A stretch of DNA of 64,000 nucleotides from Chloroflexota bacterium (GCA_020850535.1 JADZEM010000022.1:1-64000); one strand, 5' to 3'. Shown: positions 8,254 to 16,608, counted from the first letter of the stretch. A program made the numbers and translations. The notes: generated by a model not told the origin, from the letters alone.

Positions 8254-9822
8254 CTACGCGTGCGTGAACGCCGCCCGCCGCTCCAGCGCCGAGATCTTCT
8301 CGTCCACCTCGTGCGGGGTGACTGGCGTGTTCCCCTGCCGCTCGCAGACCACCGCCGCGCCAATCGCGCCGAGGATCGACGCGATCACGATGTTGTTGGT
8401 GCGGGCAATCGCCATCGACGCGTAGGAGAGCAGCGCGTCGCCGGCCCCGATGGGGTCTTCGAGGTGCTCCACGAAGTTGTCGATGGTGAAGAACTCGCGC
8501 GGCTGCGGCCCGGGACTGCGGTAGGAGATCAGCCCGCGCTCGCCCAGCTTGAGGATCAGGTAGCGCGACTGCGAGCGCCGGAACAGCTCCATCGCCAGCG
8601 GCCGGACCACCGAGTCCTGGTCTCCAAGGGCGAAGCGCGCCTCGCGCTCGTTCGGAGTGATCAGGTCGAAGCCCACAAAGTCGAGGATGTTGCCCCAGCG
8701 ATTCGACACCTGGCTGTCGGCAGCCTTGAGCACCCCTTCAGGGATCGCCGCCGTCAGCTCGCCGATGGTCTGGCGGTTGAAGATGCCGTGGCGGAAGTCG
8801 CTGAAGATGACGAGGTCGCTGTCGGCCTCCCGAATCGACTTCGTCAGCGACTCCATCGCGCGCGGCCCGACGCTCCGGTTGTCCACCCGGTCCACCTGGA
8901 GCATCTTGTAGCCGTCGGTCAGGAAACGCTCCTTGTGGGTTGTGGGGCGGGTCGGGTCGATGTAGGCGTGGACCTTGATGCCGGCCCGGTCCAGATCGTC
9001 CAGCACGAACTGGCGCAGCTCGTCGTTCCCGAGGACCGTCGTGAAGGTCACGTCGGCCCCGGCCGTCTTCATGTGGCGCGCCACGACCGCCGCGCCGCCC
9101 GCGAACCGCTCGCTCTGATCCAGCTTGACGCTGAACGTCGGCGACTTGGCCGTCGCCCCGAGCAACGAGCAGTACGAGTAGGTGTCCACGATGGTGTCGC
9201 CGATGACGTGCACCTTCAGGCCGGTCAGACCGTGCAGCGTGTTCCGCAGGTCGTCGAAGCCGATGCCCTCGGAGTCCATCAGCGCCAGCAGCTTCTCGAT
9301 GCCCAGGTTCGGCGGCGACGACTCGATCAGCGCCGACGACGAGTAGACCACGTCGCCCGGCGTGAACACCATCTCGCCGCCGTACTCGGCCAGGGTGTCG
9401 AGCTCTTCCTGCGTCTTCGGCGGGACGCCGTTCGCGAAGTACTCGTACCCCTTGGCGAAGTAGTCAGGCTGGAGGAAGCGCATCTGCTCGATGGGCGTCG
9501 GGTTCGGATCGACGATGACGAAGTCGACCATCTCCAGGGCCGCGAGGTTCGCCGCGCGCAGCTCCTGCGGCACATACGGCCGGTGGTTCGCCTTCATGAT
9601 GTGCACGTCCGCCGTCACGCTCGCGATCAGGAGATCAGCCTTCTCCTTCGCGTACATCAGGTGACGAAGATGCCCCGGATGCACGATGTCGAACGTGCCA
9701 TGGCACATGATGACGGACTTCTTGCGAGGGCGCGGGCCGATTGCCTCGCGCAGCTCCTGCAGGTTCTTGATCTTGTGTCCGTACTGCGTCTTGAGCTTCA
9801 GCGCGTCAGGAATTTGAACCAC
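8254..9822 (-). CDS. fused cytidylyltransferase-like / PfkB-like sugar kinase (HldE-like, domains reversed)
   Basis: A bifunctional protein of 522 residues from a GTG at 9822; an ATG at 9876 is possible but would overlap the upstream gene by 79 bases and lacks a ribosome site. The N-terminal domain is a nucleotidyltransferase with GTFDIVHPGHLRHL (HPGH near residue 48), the motif of RfaE/TagD enzymes. The C-terminal half, from about residue 200, is a PfkB kinase with a GGAA substrate loop and DPIGAGDALLSY as the catalytic Asp/anion hole near residue 470. E. coli HldE joins the same two activities in the opposite order. It likely phosphorylates and nucleotidylates a sugar phosphate such as a heptose; the substrate is inferred. 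It overlaps the upstream epimerase gene by 25 bases. Confidence 0.85.
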   Translation of the reverse strand: MVQIPDALKLKTQYGHKIKNLQELREAIGPRPRKKSVIMCHGTFDIVHPGHLRHLMYAKEKADLLIASVTADVHIMKANHRPYVPQELRAANLAALEMVDFVIVDPNPTPIEQMRFLQPDYFAKGYEYFANGVPPKTQEELDTLAEYGGEMVFTPGDVVYSSSALIESSPPNLGIEKLLALMDSEGIGFDDLRNTLHGLTGLKVHVIGDTIVDTYSYCSLLGATAKSPTFSVKLDQSERFAGGAAVVARHMKTAGADVTFTTVLGNDELRQFVLDDLDRAGIKVHAYIDPTRPTTHKERFLTDGYKMLQVDRVDNRSVGPRAMESLTKSIREADSDLVIFSDFRHGIFNRQTIGELTAAIPEGVLKAADSQVSNRWGNILDFVGFDLITPNEREARFALGDQDSVVRPLAMELFRRSQSRYLILKLGERGLISYRSPGPQPREFFTIDNFVEHLEDPIGAGDALLSYASMAIARTNNIVIASILGAIGAAVVCERQGNTPVTPHEVDEKISALERRAAFTHA

Positions 9823-10790
9823 GTCTCCGTCGCCTTCTCGATTGAGTCTGGGGTCCAGACCGGGGCATCCTTCCAATCGTCAATGTGCCGCAGCATGTTC
9901 GCCACGCCGTCCTCGAACGAGACGACGGGCTTCCAGCCGAGCACCCGCTGAATCTTCGAAATGTCTGCCCACGTGCAATCGGGCTCACCGGGCCGCTTCG
10001 GGATGTACGTGATCTCCCCGCCGATCAACTCTACCAGCCGGTTGACGGCCTGGGGGTTTCCCGCACCGAGGTTGAACACCTCGCCGGTCACATCTGATTC
10101 TGCCGCCAGCAGGAACGCCCGGGCGACGTCCGTGACGTACACGAAGTCGCGCGTCTGCGTGCCGTCGCCCACCACCGTGAACGGTTTGCCGTCGAGCTTC
10201 TGCGCCAGGAAGACGCCGAAGACCGCGCCGTAGACGCCGGTGGTGCGGACGCGCGGCCCGTACACATTGAACATCCGGATCGAGGCCACCGGCAAGCCGT
10301 AGACTTTGCCCCAGTGGAACACCGCTTCCTCGCCGGCCCACTTGCTGAAGGCGTACGGGTACTCCGGCTGGATGGTGGCCGATTCAGGTGTCGGCACGAC
10401 CGGGTTGGCCCCGTAGCACGACGACGAGGCGGCGTACACGAACTTCTTGACCTGATGGTGCCGAGCCGCTTCGAGGACGCTCAGCGTGCCGGTGATGTTC
10501 GCGTGAGTGTACTCTAGCGGGTGCTCGATAGACGGGACGATGTCCCCGAGGCCGCCGAAGTGGAAGACGTAGTCGACGCCCGCGAAGATCGGCGAGTCAG
10601 CGGGCAGCGTCGCCATGTCAATCTGGTGGATCTCGAGCCGAGGCTCATCTTTATGGTGGGCCAGCTTCCGGAGGTCGCCCCGACTCAGGTTGTCGATCAC
10701 GGCGACGTGGAAGCCGCGCTCGATCAGCAGATCCACCATGTGGCTGCCGATGAACCCGGCCCCACCGGTGACAATTGCGCGCTGGGTCAC
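9798..10790 (-). CDS. NAD-dependent sugar nucleotide epimerase/dehydratase (extended SDR)
   Basis: A 330-residue extended short-chain dehydrogenase of the GalE/RmlB type. The start is GTG at 10790 with AGGGAG six bases upstream. TGGAGFIGSHM at 8-18 is the NAD-binding glycine motif; ASSSCYG and the catalytic YAFSK (Tyr-x3-Lys) follow, then the SDR-typical GPRVRTTG region and a late GDGTQTRDFVYV segment. It is probably an epimerase or dehydratase on an NDP-hexose. It overlaps the following kinase-nucleotidyltransferase gene and is preceded by a hairpin repeat. Confidence 0.87.
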   Translation of the reverse strand: MTQRAIVTGGAGFIGSHMVDLLIERGFHVAVIDNLSRGDLRKLAHHKDEPRLEIHQIDMATLPADSPIFAGVDYVFHFGGLGDIVPSIEHPLEYTHANITGTLSVLEAARHHQVKKFVYAASSSCYGANPVVPTPESATIQPEYPYAFSKWAGEEAVFHWGKVYGLPVASIRMFNVYGPRVRTTGVYGAVFGVFLAQKLDGKPFTVVGDGTQTRDFVYVTDVARAFLLAAESDVTGEVFNLGAGNPQAVNRLVELIGGEITYIPKRPGEPDCTWADISKIQRVLGWKPVVSFEDGVANMLRHIDDWKDAPVWTPDSIEKATETWFKFLTR

Positions 10791-10802
10791 TGTCGCTCCC
10801 TG

Positions 10803-10888
10803 GCGAGTTGTCGGTGATCAGCCTTCAGGTATCAGAGGGGAATCTCCAGATGCGGCCTACCTCTGACAACTGAAAGCTGACAACTCGC
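10803..10888. repeat. intergenic imperfect palindrome, GAGTTGTCGG family (copy 1)
   Basis: The left arm (10803-10838) and right arm (10860-10888) both begin or end with GCGAGTTGTC/GACAACTCGC and close with CAGAGG/CCTCTG, with several mismatches in the middle of the stem. It starts three bases after the 3' end of the minus-strand SDR gene at 10892. The left arm matches the reverse complement of the right arm of the next copy (11959-11991) at about 29 of 34 positions, so this is a dispersed repeat. Confidence 0.65.
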
Positions 10889-10891
10889 AAC

Positions 10892-11893
10892 TTACTTCAG
10901 GCCTGCCGCCTGGACCGTCTTCACGTTGATGTACTTCGTGTCGGCCAGGGCGTCCATCGGGATGCGGCCGTCCTTGAACGCCTGGCACAGCCCGACCACC
11001 GCATCGTCGATGGTCCGCTTCGGCTCCCAGCCCAGCTTGTTCTTGATCTTGGCGGAGGAGACGTGATAGCTGCGGAGATCGTTGCTCGGCGTCGTCGTGA
11101 TCGAGATCTCGCCGAGGTCCGGCATCTCGCGCATGACCGTGCTCCGCACGATCTCGGCCAGCTGCGCGACGGTGTGGTTCTCATACGCCGCGTTGAAGGT
11201 CTCGCCGCTGATCTGCTCCTTCGGGCGGGTCAGCAGGTCGATGTACAGCTCGGCGATGTCGTCAACGTGGATGTTCGGGCGCTTCTGGCTGCCGCCGAAG
11301 ACCGTCACTTCCTTCGTCGTCACGGCCTTGGCGGTCAGGATGTTGACCGTCAGATCCAGCCGCAGGCGCGGCGAGTAGCCGCAGACCGTCGCCGGGCGGA
11401 TGATCACCGGCGTGAAGTCGTCCGACTGGTACTTGAGCACGTGCGGCTCGCTGAGCCCCTTGTACTTGTTGTAGTCGGTCAGGGGGATCAGCGGATGATC
11501 CTCCGTCACCTCGGGGGCCTCGCTGACGCCGTACACGCTGGAGGTCGAGGCGTAGACGTAGCGGCTCGCACCGAACTCACGGGCGAAGGCCACGGTCGGC
11601 TCGATGGCGTCGAAGTTGATCGACTTGCTCAGCTCAGGGTCGAGCTCGAAGCTCGGATCGTTCGAGATACAGGCGAGCTGAATCACGGCGTCCATGTTCT
11701 TGTTCGCCGCCGCCAGCACGTCCTTGTCGCGCATGTCGCCCTTGATGACGTCCAGCTTCGGGTGCCGCGGGAGCACGTCCTCGCCGAAGAGCATCAGGTC
11801 CAGCACGCGAACGGCGTACCCCTGGTCGAGCAGCTTGGGTACCAGAACAGCGCCGACGTAGCCGGCCCCGCCGATCACCAGGATGTTCTGCAT
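10892..11893 (-). CDS. NAD-dependent epimerase/dehydratase (extended SDR)
   Basis: A 333-residue extended SDR protein. The start at 11893 (MQNILVIGGAGYVG) is chosen because GGAG lies five bases upstream; an ATG 18 bases earlier has none. GGAGYVG at the N terminus binds NAD; STSSVYG and the Tyr-x3-Lys pair in DYNKYKGLSE form the active site. It resembles UDP-glucose/UDP-galactose epimerase relatives but has VCGYSPRLRLD in place of the usual GP-x-R loop, so the substrate may differ. It lies between the E1 beta gene and the second SDR gene, with about 100-base gaps on each side filled by related palindromic repeats. Confidence 0.86.
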   Translation of the reverse strand: MQNILVIGGAGYVGAVLVPKLLDQGYAVRVLDLMLFGEDVLPRHPKLDVIKGDMRDKDVLAAANKNMDAVIQLACISNDPSFELDPELSKSINFDAIEPTVAFAREFGASRYVYASTSSVYGVSEAPEVTEDHPLIPLTDYNKYKGLSEPHVLKYQSDDFTPVIIRPATVCGYSPRLRLDLTVNILTAKAVTTKEVTVFGGSQKRPNIHVDDIAELYIDLLTRPKEQISGETFNAAYENHTVAQLAEIVRSTVMREMPDLGEISITTTPSNDLRSYHVSSAKIKNKLGWEPKRTIDDAVVGLCQAFKDGRIPMDALADTKYINVKTVQAAGLK

Positions 11894-11901
11894 GGTCACT
11901 C

Positions 11902-11991
11902 CATCAGTCATCAGTCGTCAGTGATCAGTCGTCAGAGATTGCCCGTCAGCAGCGTCCACCTCTGAGAACTGACGACTGATAACCGACAACT
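11902..11991. repeat. intergenic imperfect palindrome, GAGTTGTCGG family (copy 2)
   Basis: The left arm (11902-11937) is a run of degenerate ATCAGTCG/GTCAG units and the right arm (11959-11991) carries their complement, CTGACGACTGAT. It lies directly 3' of the E1 beta stop codon (11997-11999). It could form a 3'-end hairpin, but the left arm also holds the ribosome site region of the downstream SDR gene's leader. Confidence 0.6.
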
Positions 11992-11996
11992 CGTCC

Positions 11997-13031
11997 TTAG
12001 TATGGTCCCGCGAACGCTTCCTGGACATCCCGCACGTGCGAGGTGACCTGGACCTCCTGACGCAGCACGCCGAGGCAGGCCTGGGCAATCGACATCGGGG
12101 TGGGGTGGAAGGCGTCCTCCAGTGGCTTGGAGACCGGGGCCGGCGAGTCCGGCAGCGTCACGCGGCGGACGGGCGCTTGCAGGTCCGCAAAGCCCTTCTC
12201 CGAAGCCACCGCCGCAACCTCGGCCGCGAAGCCGTAGGTCGCCCAACTGGTGTCCGCCACCACAAGGTGCCGCGTCTTGGCGATCGACTTGAGGATGATC
12301 TCCTCGTCCAGCGGGCGGATGCTGCGCGGGTCGATGACCTCCGCGCTGATGCCGTGCTGCTCGGAGAGGATCGCGGCGGCCCGCAGCGCCTCGTACGCCA
12401 TCAGCGACGCCCCGACGATGGTCACGTCCGTGCCCTCGCGGATGATCCGTCCCTTGCCGAACGGGATCGCGACGGGCTCCTCCGGAACCTCGTCCTCCAG
12501 CCCGTACACCGCCCGGCTCTCCAGGATCACCACCGGCACATCGCCGGTCAGCGCCGTCACCATCAGGCCCTTGATGTCGGAGGGGAAGGCCGGCGTGGCA
12601 ACGTACAGGCCCGGGAAGTGCGCGAACAGCGCGTGCGTGCTCTGGGAGTGGGTCGCGCCCTGGCCCCAGCCACGCCCCACGACGGCCCGCGTGACGACCG
12701 GCACGCTGGTGCCATTCTGGTACATGTACTTCCACTTGGCCGCCAGGTTGATCAGCATGTCTGTGGACAGGAACATGAAGTCGTTGCGGGGGTGGACGAT
12801 CAACGGGCGCTTCCCGACGGCCGCCGCGCCGATAGTGATGCCGGCGAAGGCGTTCTCACAGTTTGGGATGTCGAAGACCCGATCCGGAAACAGCTCGTTC
12901 GCTTCCTCGGTCGTGCCGAAGATGCCGCCCGGGTCCTTCACGCCGATGCCGGCCACGAAGACGTTCGGGTCGTTCTTCATGCACTGAACGGTGGCTTCGC
13001 TGATCGCCTGGTTGTACTTCAGTGTTCGCAT
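11997..13031 (-). CDS. TPP-dependent 2-oxoacid dehydrogenase E1 component, beta subunit
   Basis: A 344-residue E1 beta (transketolase pyrimidine-binding plus C-terminal) subunit like AcoB/PdhB. It begins MRTLKYNQAISEAT, the family-typical N terminus, and carries the PNCENAFAGITIGAA segment that binds the TPP pyrimidine ring with its conserved Glu. The C-terminal transketolase domain holds GTDVTIVGASLMAYEAL and VIDPRSIRPLDEE. It forms an alpha2-beta2 decarboxylase with the product of the gene just upstream (14-base gap; AGGAG overlaps the E1 alpha stop). No E2 or E3 genes are nearby. In this sugar operon a role in making a branched or acyl sugar substituent is possible, but unproven. Confidence 0.88.
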   Translation of the reverse strand: MRTLKYNQAISEATVQCMKNDPNVFVAGIGVKDPGGIFGTTEEANELFPDRVFDIPNCENAFAGITIGAAAVGKRPLIVHPRNDFMFLSTDMLINLAAKWKYMYQNGTSVPVVTRAVVGRGWGQGATHSQSTHALFAHFPGLYVATPAFPSDIKGLMVTALTGDVPVVILESRAVYGLEDEVPEEPVAIPFGKGRIIREGTDVTIVGASLMAYEALRAAAILSEQHGISAEVIDPRSIRPLDEEIILKSIAKTRHLVVADTSWATYGFAAEVAAVASEKGFADLQAPVRRVTLPDSPAPVSKPLEDAFHPTPMSIAQACLGVLRQEVQVTSHVRDVQEAFAGPY

Positions 13032-13045
13032 CGTGCAGTGCTCTC

Positions 13046-14014
13046 CTAGTACGCGCCGACGAGCAGCTGATCGACCGTTGGGAACGGGCTCGCCTTGGCC
13101 TGGACGACCACGTCCTCAACCTCGCGCACCATCGCCGCCGTCCACTCGTCAACCTCGGCCTGGGTGCAGATGCCGTCCGCGATCATCTTCCGGGTCGCCT
13201 TCAGGACCGGGTCCAGCGCCTTGCCCGCCTCGACGGTCTCCTTCGAGCGGAAGAGGTAGTTCTTCATCTCGTCGGTCTCGTAGCCGACGTGGACGCGGGT
13301 GCGATAGTACGGCGCTTCGATGAAGTATGGCCCCTTGCCCGCACGCAGGTGCGCCACGGCCCGCAGCGCGGCCTTGTGCACCGCGAACACATCGCTGCCG
13401 TCCACGTGCTCCGAGGCGATGTTGTAGCCGGCCGCCCACTTCCAGATCTGGTGGCCCCTGGGCTGGCGCACCGAGAGGGGCGTGTTCGTCGAGAGGCCGT
13501 TGTTGGCGCACACGAAGAGCACCGGCACGTTCATGACCGAGGCGAAATTCAGCGACTCGTGCATGATGCCTTCTTCGGTGACGCCGTCCCCGAAGAAGGT
13601 CACTGCCACCCGGTCGGAGCCGTCCATCTTGAAGGCCCAGGCCGCACCCACCCCGGCCGCGATCATCTCGCCGAGAATCGCGGACGAGGCGATCATCCCG
13701 ACCGACGGGTCGTTCAGGTGGACGGAGCCGCCACGGCCCTTGCAGCAGCCGTCAACGCGGCCATACAGCTCGGCAAACATCCCCAGCAGGCTGCCGCCCT
13801 TCGCCAGGTACTCCGCATGGCAGCGGTGGCCGCTGAAGGCCGCATCCGTCTGCTCCAGCGCCTGACACACGCCGACCGAGATCGCTTCCTGACCGATCGA
13901 GAAGTGCGTTGGCGTCCGCATCTCCTGCTCGGGGTAGTAGCGGCCAACCGTCTCTTCCGCCACTCTGATGCGGATCATCTCCCGCAGCAGCGTCTTCGCA
14001 TCTCTCGCGGTCAT
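13046..14014 (-). CDS. TPP-dependent 2-oxoacid dehydrogenase E1 component, alpha subunit
   Basis: A 322-residue E1 alpha subunit of the AcoA/PdhA type. The TPP-Mg motif is visible as FFGDGVTEEG followed by LNFASV and an ANN turn. The GKGRGGSVHLND segment matches the phosphorylation-loop region that binds TPP diphosphate in E1 alpha proteins. It is the first gene of the seven-gene operon, with GAGG ahead of its ATG. It pairs with the adjacent beta subunit. The absence of lipoyl E2/E3 genes leaves open whether it feeds a complex encoded elsewhere or acts as a stand-alone carboligase. Confidence 0.88.
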   Translation of the reverse strand: MTARDAKTLLREMIRIRVAEETVGRYYPEQEMRTPTHFSIGQEAISVGVCQALEQTDAAFSGHRCHAEYLAKGGSLLGMFAELYGRVDGCCKGRGGSVHLNDPSVGMIASSAILGEMIAAGVGAAWAFKMDGSDRVAVTFFGDGVTEEGIMHESLNFASVMNVPVLFVCANNGLSTNTPLSVRQPRGHQIWKWAAGYNIASEHVDGSDVFAVHKAALRAVAHLRAGKGPYFIEAPYYRTRVHVGYETDEMKNYLFRSKETVEAGKALDPVLKATRKMIADGICTQAEVDEWTAAMVREVEDVVVQAKASPFPTVDQLLVGAY

Positions 14015-14365
14015 ACGTCCTCACATGTTCCTGGTACCGCTGGAGCGCCCGTCCGGCCTCGGCGGCCACATGACCGTTCAGGGGGTCCGATAAGCGGGCG
14101 GGAGTATATCCGAATGCCTCACACCCGAGGCCGTCTGCACCGCTTGACTGCACGATCGTGCGCGCCGCGGGCACGCTATTCTGTCACGTCTTGCTCGGAA
14201 GTCATGCCTGCGTCATCTGCCCGCCGGCAGCCTGTGTGCCCCGTCAACCTGTGTGCCCCGTCAAGGCCAGCAGCCTCAGCGTCCGCGGCCACAAGAACAG
14301 CGGCCACAAGCACTGTGCTTCTCTCTCACGTAACGGAGCCAGGGGACGGGCCAGGCCCGGCACGC
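14015..14365. other. intergenic region upstream of the nucleotide-sugar operon
   Basis: This gap holds no convincing gene. It includes a minus-strand TATACT (14103-14108), a possible -10 element for the operon that starts at 14014; no good -35 is seen. It also holds a perfect 17-bp direct duplication, CCTGTGTGCCCCGTCAA, at 14231-14264 and a GCGGCCACAAG duplication at about 14286-14310. Confidence 0.45.
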
Positions 14366-14824
14366 TCAGGCGAACGGATTCCAGCCGAGGCGAATGCCGG
14401 CCTGGATCGCCGCGCTGGCGCCGCAGGCCAGGCCATGCTCGCTGCAGCCCTGCGTCGCCTCGACCTCGTGCATGACGCTCTCGGTGTACGGCTCCCACGG
14501 GTGGTGCTCCACCAGCACCGTGCGGACGCTCGGCCGCTCCAGAAACTCGTACTGCGAGCGCGGCGGGTACACGATCCAGCTCTCACGGCGGTCCGCCACG
14601 AAGAGGATCAGCTCGTTGTCGGTGCGCCGGCGGACCTCGAACCGGCGCGGCGGCTCCGTCTTCTGGGCCGCCTTCGCCAGGCGCGCCGTGTGCTCGGCAA
14701 GCTCTTCGCGGCTCCCGACCGGCGACGCCGCGATCTTCCCGTCACGGCGCACGCGCACCAGCTCGCCATCCGGCGGCACGTCGCGCTCGGAGCGCAGCAT
14801 CCGGCCGCGCTGCTCCTCAGACAC
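14366..14824 (-). CDS. conserved hypothetical protein
   Basis: I do not recognise this 152-residue protein. It is soluble and charged, with no signal peptide or membrane segment. The middle (FEVRRRTDNELILFVADRRE) looks like a short beta-rich module and the end is Gly/Ala-rich with two Cys (CSEHGLACGA). It starts 97 bases from the divergent NadD-like gene and its codon use is like that of its neighbours, so it is probably real. Confidence 0.55.
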   Translation of the reverse strand: MSEEQRGRMLRSERDVPPDGELVRVRRDGKIAASPVGSREELAEHTARLAKAAQKTEPPRRFEVRRRTDNELILFVADRRESWIVYPPRSQYEFLERPSVRTVLVEHHPWEPYTESVMHEVEATQGCSEHGLACGASAAIQAGIRLGWNPFA

Positions 14825-14920
14825 AGATCACCCCCGCGTGGACGCTACGAGATTGTACGTGGCAGTGTGCAAGCGGGGCGGCTACAGTGGTCGCATCGGG
14901 GTTGGGGGGGTGAGGGCGCC

Positions 14921-15721
14921 GTGCGCGAGCGATTCGACGATTTCATGCGGCTGGCCGAGCACGGGCGGGCGCTGCGGTCGCTGGCCAGCGATCCTGCCCC
15001 GAGCCTGCGCCTGCTGGCTGGCCCCCCGCCTGCGCCCGGCGAGCGCCTGGGCCTGCTGGCCGGCTCGTTCAACCCGCCGACGCTCGCTCACACATCGCTC
15101 GCCGAGGCCGGGCTGGCGAGCGGCGCACTCGACCGCGTCTGGTTCTCGCTGAGCACGCGCACCGTGGACAAGGAGGTCGTCAGCGGCGCGCTGTTGGAGG
15201 ACCGCCTGCTGCTGCTCGACCTGCTGGTGGACGAGAACGCGCGCCTGGGAACGGTGGGCCTGAATCGCGGGCTGTACGTGGATCAAGCCCGCATCCTGCG
15301 CGCCGCCTATCCAGACATCGGCGCGCTGGTCTTCCTGGTCGGCCACGACAAGATCGTGCAGATCTTCGATCCGCGCTACTACGACGACCGCGACGCCGCC
15401 CTGGCAGCGCTCTTCGAGTTGTCCACGTTCATGGTCGCGCCGCGCGGCGACGGCGAGGGGCCAGCCCTGGCCGCCCTGCTGGATCAGCCGGAGAATCGCC
15501 GGTTCGCGCACGCCGTCCAGCCACTCGATCTCCCGCCGGCGCTCAGGGACGTCGCGTCGAGCAGCGTGCGGACAGACCTGGCTGACGGCAGCCTGCCGTC
15601 CGGAATGCATGAGCGCGTGCCGCCCGTCGTGGCGCGGTTCATCGCGGCCACCGGCGTCTACGCCGACGAGGATCGCTACCGCCAGCGCGCCGCCCGGATC
15701 GAGCAGGCTACGCCCGAGTGA
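14921..15721 (+). CDS. nicotinate-nucleotide adenylyltransferase-like protein
   Basis: A 266-residue HxGH-superfamily nucleotidyltransferase related to NadD. The start is GTG at 14921 with GAGG upstream. GLLAGSFNPPTLAH (44-57) is the NadD-type phosphate-binding motif, with the second His replaced in the usual NadD pattern; near the C terminus DVASSSVRTDLADG matches the ISSSxxR-like signature. NadD transfers AMP from ATP to nicotinate mononucleotide in NAD synthesis. This protein is longer than typical NadD (about 200 residues), with about 40 extra N-terminal residues, so it may be a paralogue acting on another mononucleotide. Confidence 0.75.
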   Translation: MRERFDDFMRLAEHGRALRSLASDPAPSLRLLAGPPPAPGERLGLLAGSFNPPTLAHTSLAEAGLASGALDRVWFSLSTRTVDKEVVSGALLEDRLLLLDLLVDENARLGTVGLNRGLYVDQARILRAAYPDIGALVFLVGHDKIVQIFDPRYYDDRDAALAALFELSTFMVAPRGDGEGPALAALLDQPENRRFAHAVQPLDLPPALRDVASSSVRTDLADGSLPSGMHERVPPVVARFIAATGVYADEDRYRQRAARIEQATPE

Positions 15722-16053
15722 GACCTTCGGAACGGTCGCCCAGACATCCGTGTCATCCTGAACGGACCGAGCTTGCAAGGGGCGTGAAGGACCTCACCCG
15801 CTGACCGTCAACGCTCGCGTCAGCGGGTGAGGTCCTTCGCAAGCTCAGGACGACAGGTGCATCGCTGTAGCATGCCGCCCTCGACTCCCCCTGTCATCCC
15901 GACCGACGCGAGGAACGAGCGGAGTGGGATCTTCTGTTGACGGTCAGCGGGTGAGGTCCTTCGCAAGCTCAGGACGACAAGCGCAAGCTCAGGACGACAA
16001 GCGCAAGCTCAGGGCGACAAGCGCAAGCTCAGGACGACAAGGCATCGTGTGCG
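15722..16053. repeat. repeat-rich intergenic region (GTCATCC/AAGCTCAGGA family)
   Basis: No gene is seen. The region holds two degenerate copies of the TGTCATCC...GCAAGCTCAGGACGACA palindromic repeat. A perfect 20-bp inverted repeat (15786-15805 with 15819-15838, core ACCTCACCCGCTGAC) forms a hairpin with a 13-base loop. The end of the region carries the 20-bp tandem array listed separately. Confidence 0.75.
15961..16040. repeat. 20-bp tandem repeat, four copies
   Basis: Four contiguous copies of GCGCAAGCTCAGGACGACAA; the first begins T in place of G and the third has one substitution. It looks like local amplification of one arm of the surrounding palindromic repeat. There are no spacers, so it is not CRISPR. 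Confidence 0.9.
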
Positions 16054-16608
16054 CTACGCCGTCGGCAGCGCTGGCGCATCCTTTCGGGCGCCCAGGCCGT
16101 GCGCTGCCAGCCCGATCCCCCACCCGAGCGCCGGCCAGATCGGCCAGAAGTAGCCGCCCGGCGACGTGAGCGCCCAGATCACCACCAGCAGCCCGATCAC
16201 CAGCACGTAGGAGGTCAGGTGCGCGCGGAACGGCCTCTCGCCGCGCGCCGTGCACCGGCCAGCCCGCGCCAGCTTGCGAGCCTCCCGACGCCCCGCCCGC
16301 GACGAGGGCGCAGGCGTTGACGTAGAGGAGGTGGGCGGCAGCGGAGCCAGTGGCGGCAGATCGGCCTGCACGGCGTCGAGGTCGGCCAGGGTCACCGCCG
16401 CCAGTGCCCGCTCCACCCGGGCCTCAAGCTCCGTCGTGTCCAGCCGACCGGCCACGTAGTGCGCCTGCAAGCTGTCCACCACCCGCTGCCGATCCTCGTT
16501 GCTGGCGCGGTAGGTGCGCGTCGACGGCCGCGGCGTCGGTGACGACGTGGACTGGGTGAGCGACGTCGGGCGAAGGACCGTCGTGTTCGAAGAGTCGTGC
16601 TGCATCAT
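16054..16608 (-). CDS. DUF1707 and 2TM domain membrane protein
   Basis: A 184-residue protein. From the ATG at 16608 (GGAG seven bases upstream) it begins MMQHDSSNTT. Residues about 33-85 form a DUF1707 domain (RASNEDRQRVVDSLQ, then AGRLDTTELEARV and DLDAVQADLP). A Pro/Ser/Thr linker leads to a C-terminal two-helix membrane domain containing VLVIGLLVVIWAL and YFWPIWPALGWGIGLAAHG, the usual companion of DUF1707. The function is unknown; such proteins resemble cell-envelope regulators. It is divergent from a TetR regulator with a shared control region, so it may be a target of that regulator. Confidence 0.8.
   Translation of the reverse strand: MMQHDSSNTTVLRPTSLTQSTSSPTPRPSTRTYRASNEDRQRVVDSLQAHYVAGRLDTTELEARVERALAAVTLADLDAVQADLPPLAPLPPTSSTSTPAPSSRAGRREARKLARAGRCTARGERPFRAHLTSYVLVIGLLVVIWALTSPGGYFWPIWPALGWGIGLAAHGLGARKDAPALPTA

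Noticed and set aside
8260-9951. 563-codon plus-strand frame opposite the kinase-nucleotidyltransferase
   Set aside because: Low-complexity Arg/Val/Asp composition without domains; the opposite strand has two recognisable enzymes.
13022-14920. N-terminal extension of the NadD-like frame back to 13022
   Set aside because: It runs antisense through the E1 alpha gene and lacks any motif; a GTG at 14921 with GAGG gives a normal protein.
15961-16040. Possible CRISPR array (20-bp repeats)
   Set aside because: The four copies are directly contiguous with no spacers and no cas genes are near; it is a tandem duplication of a palindromic repeat arm.
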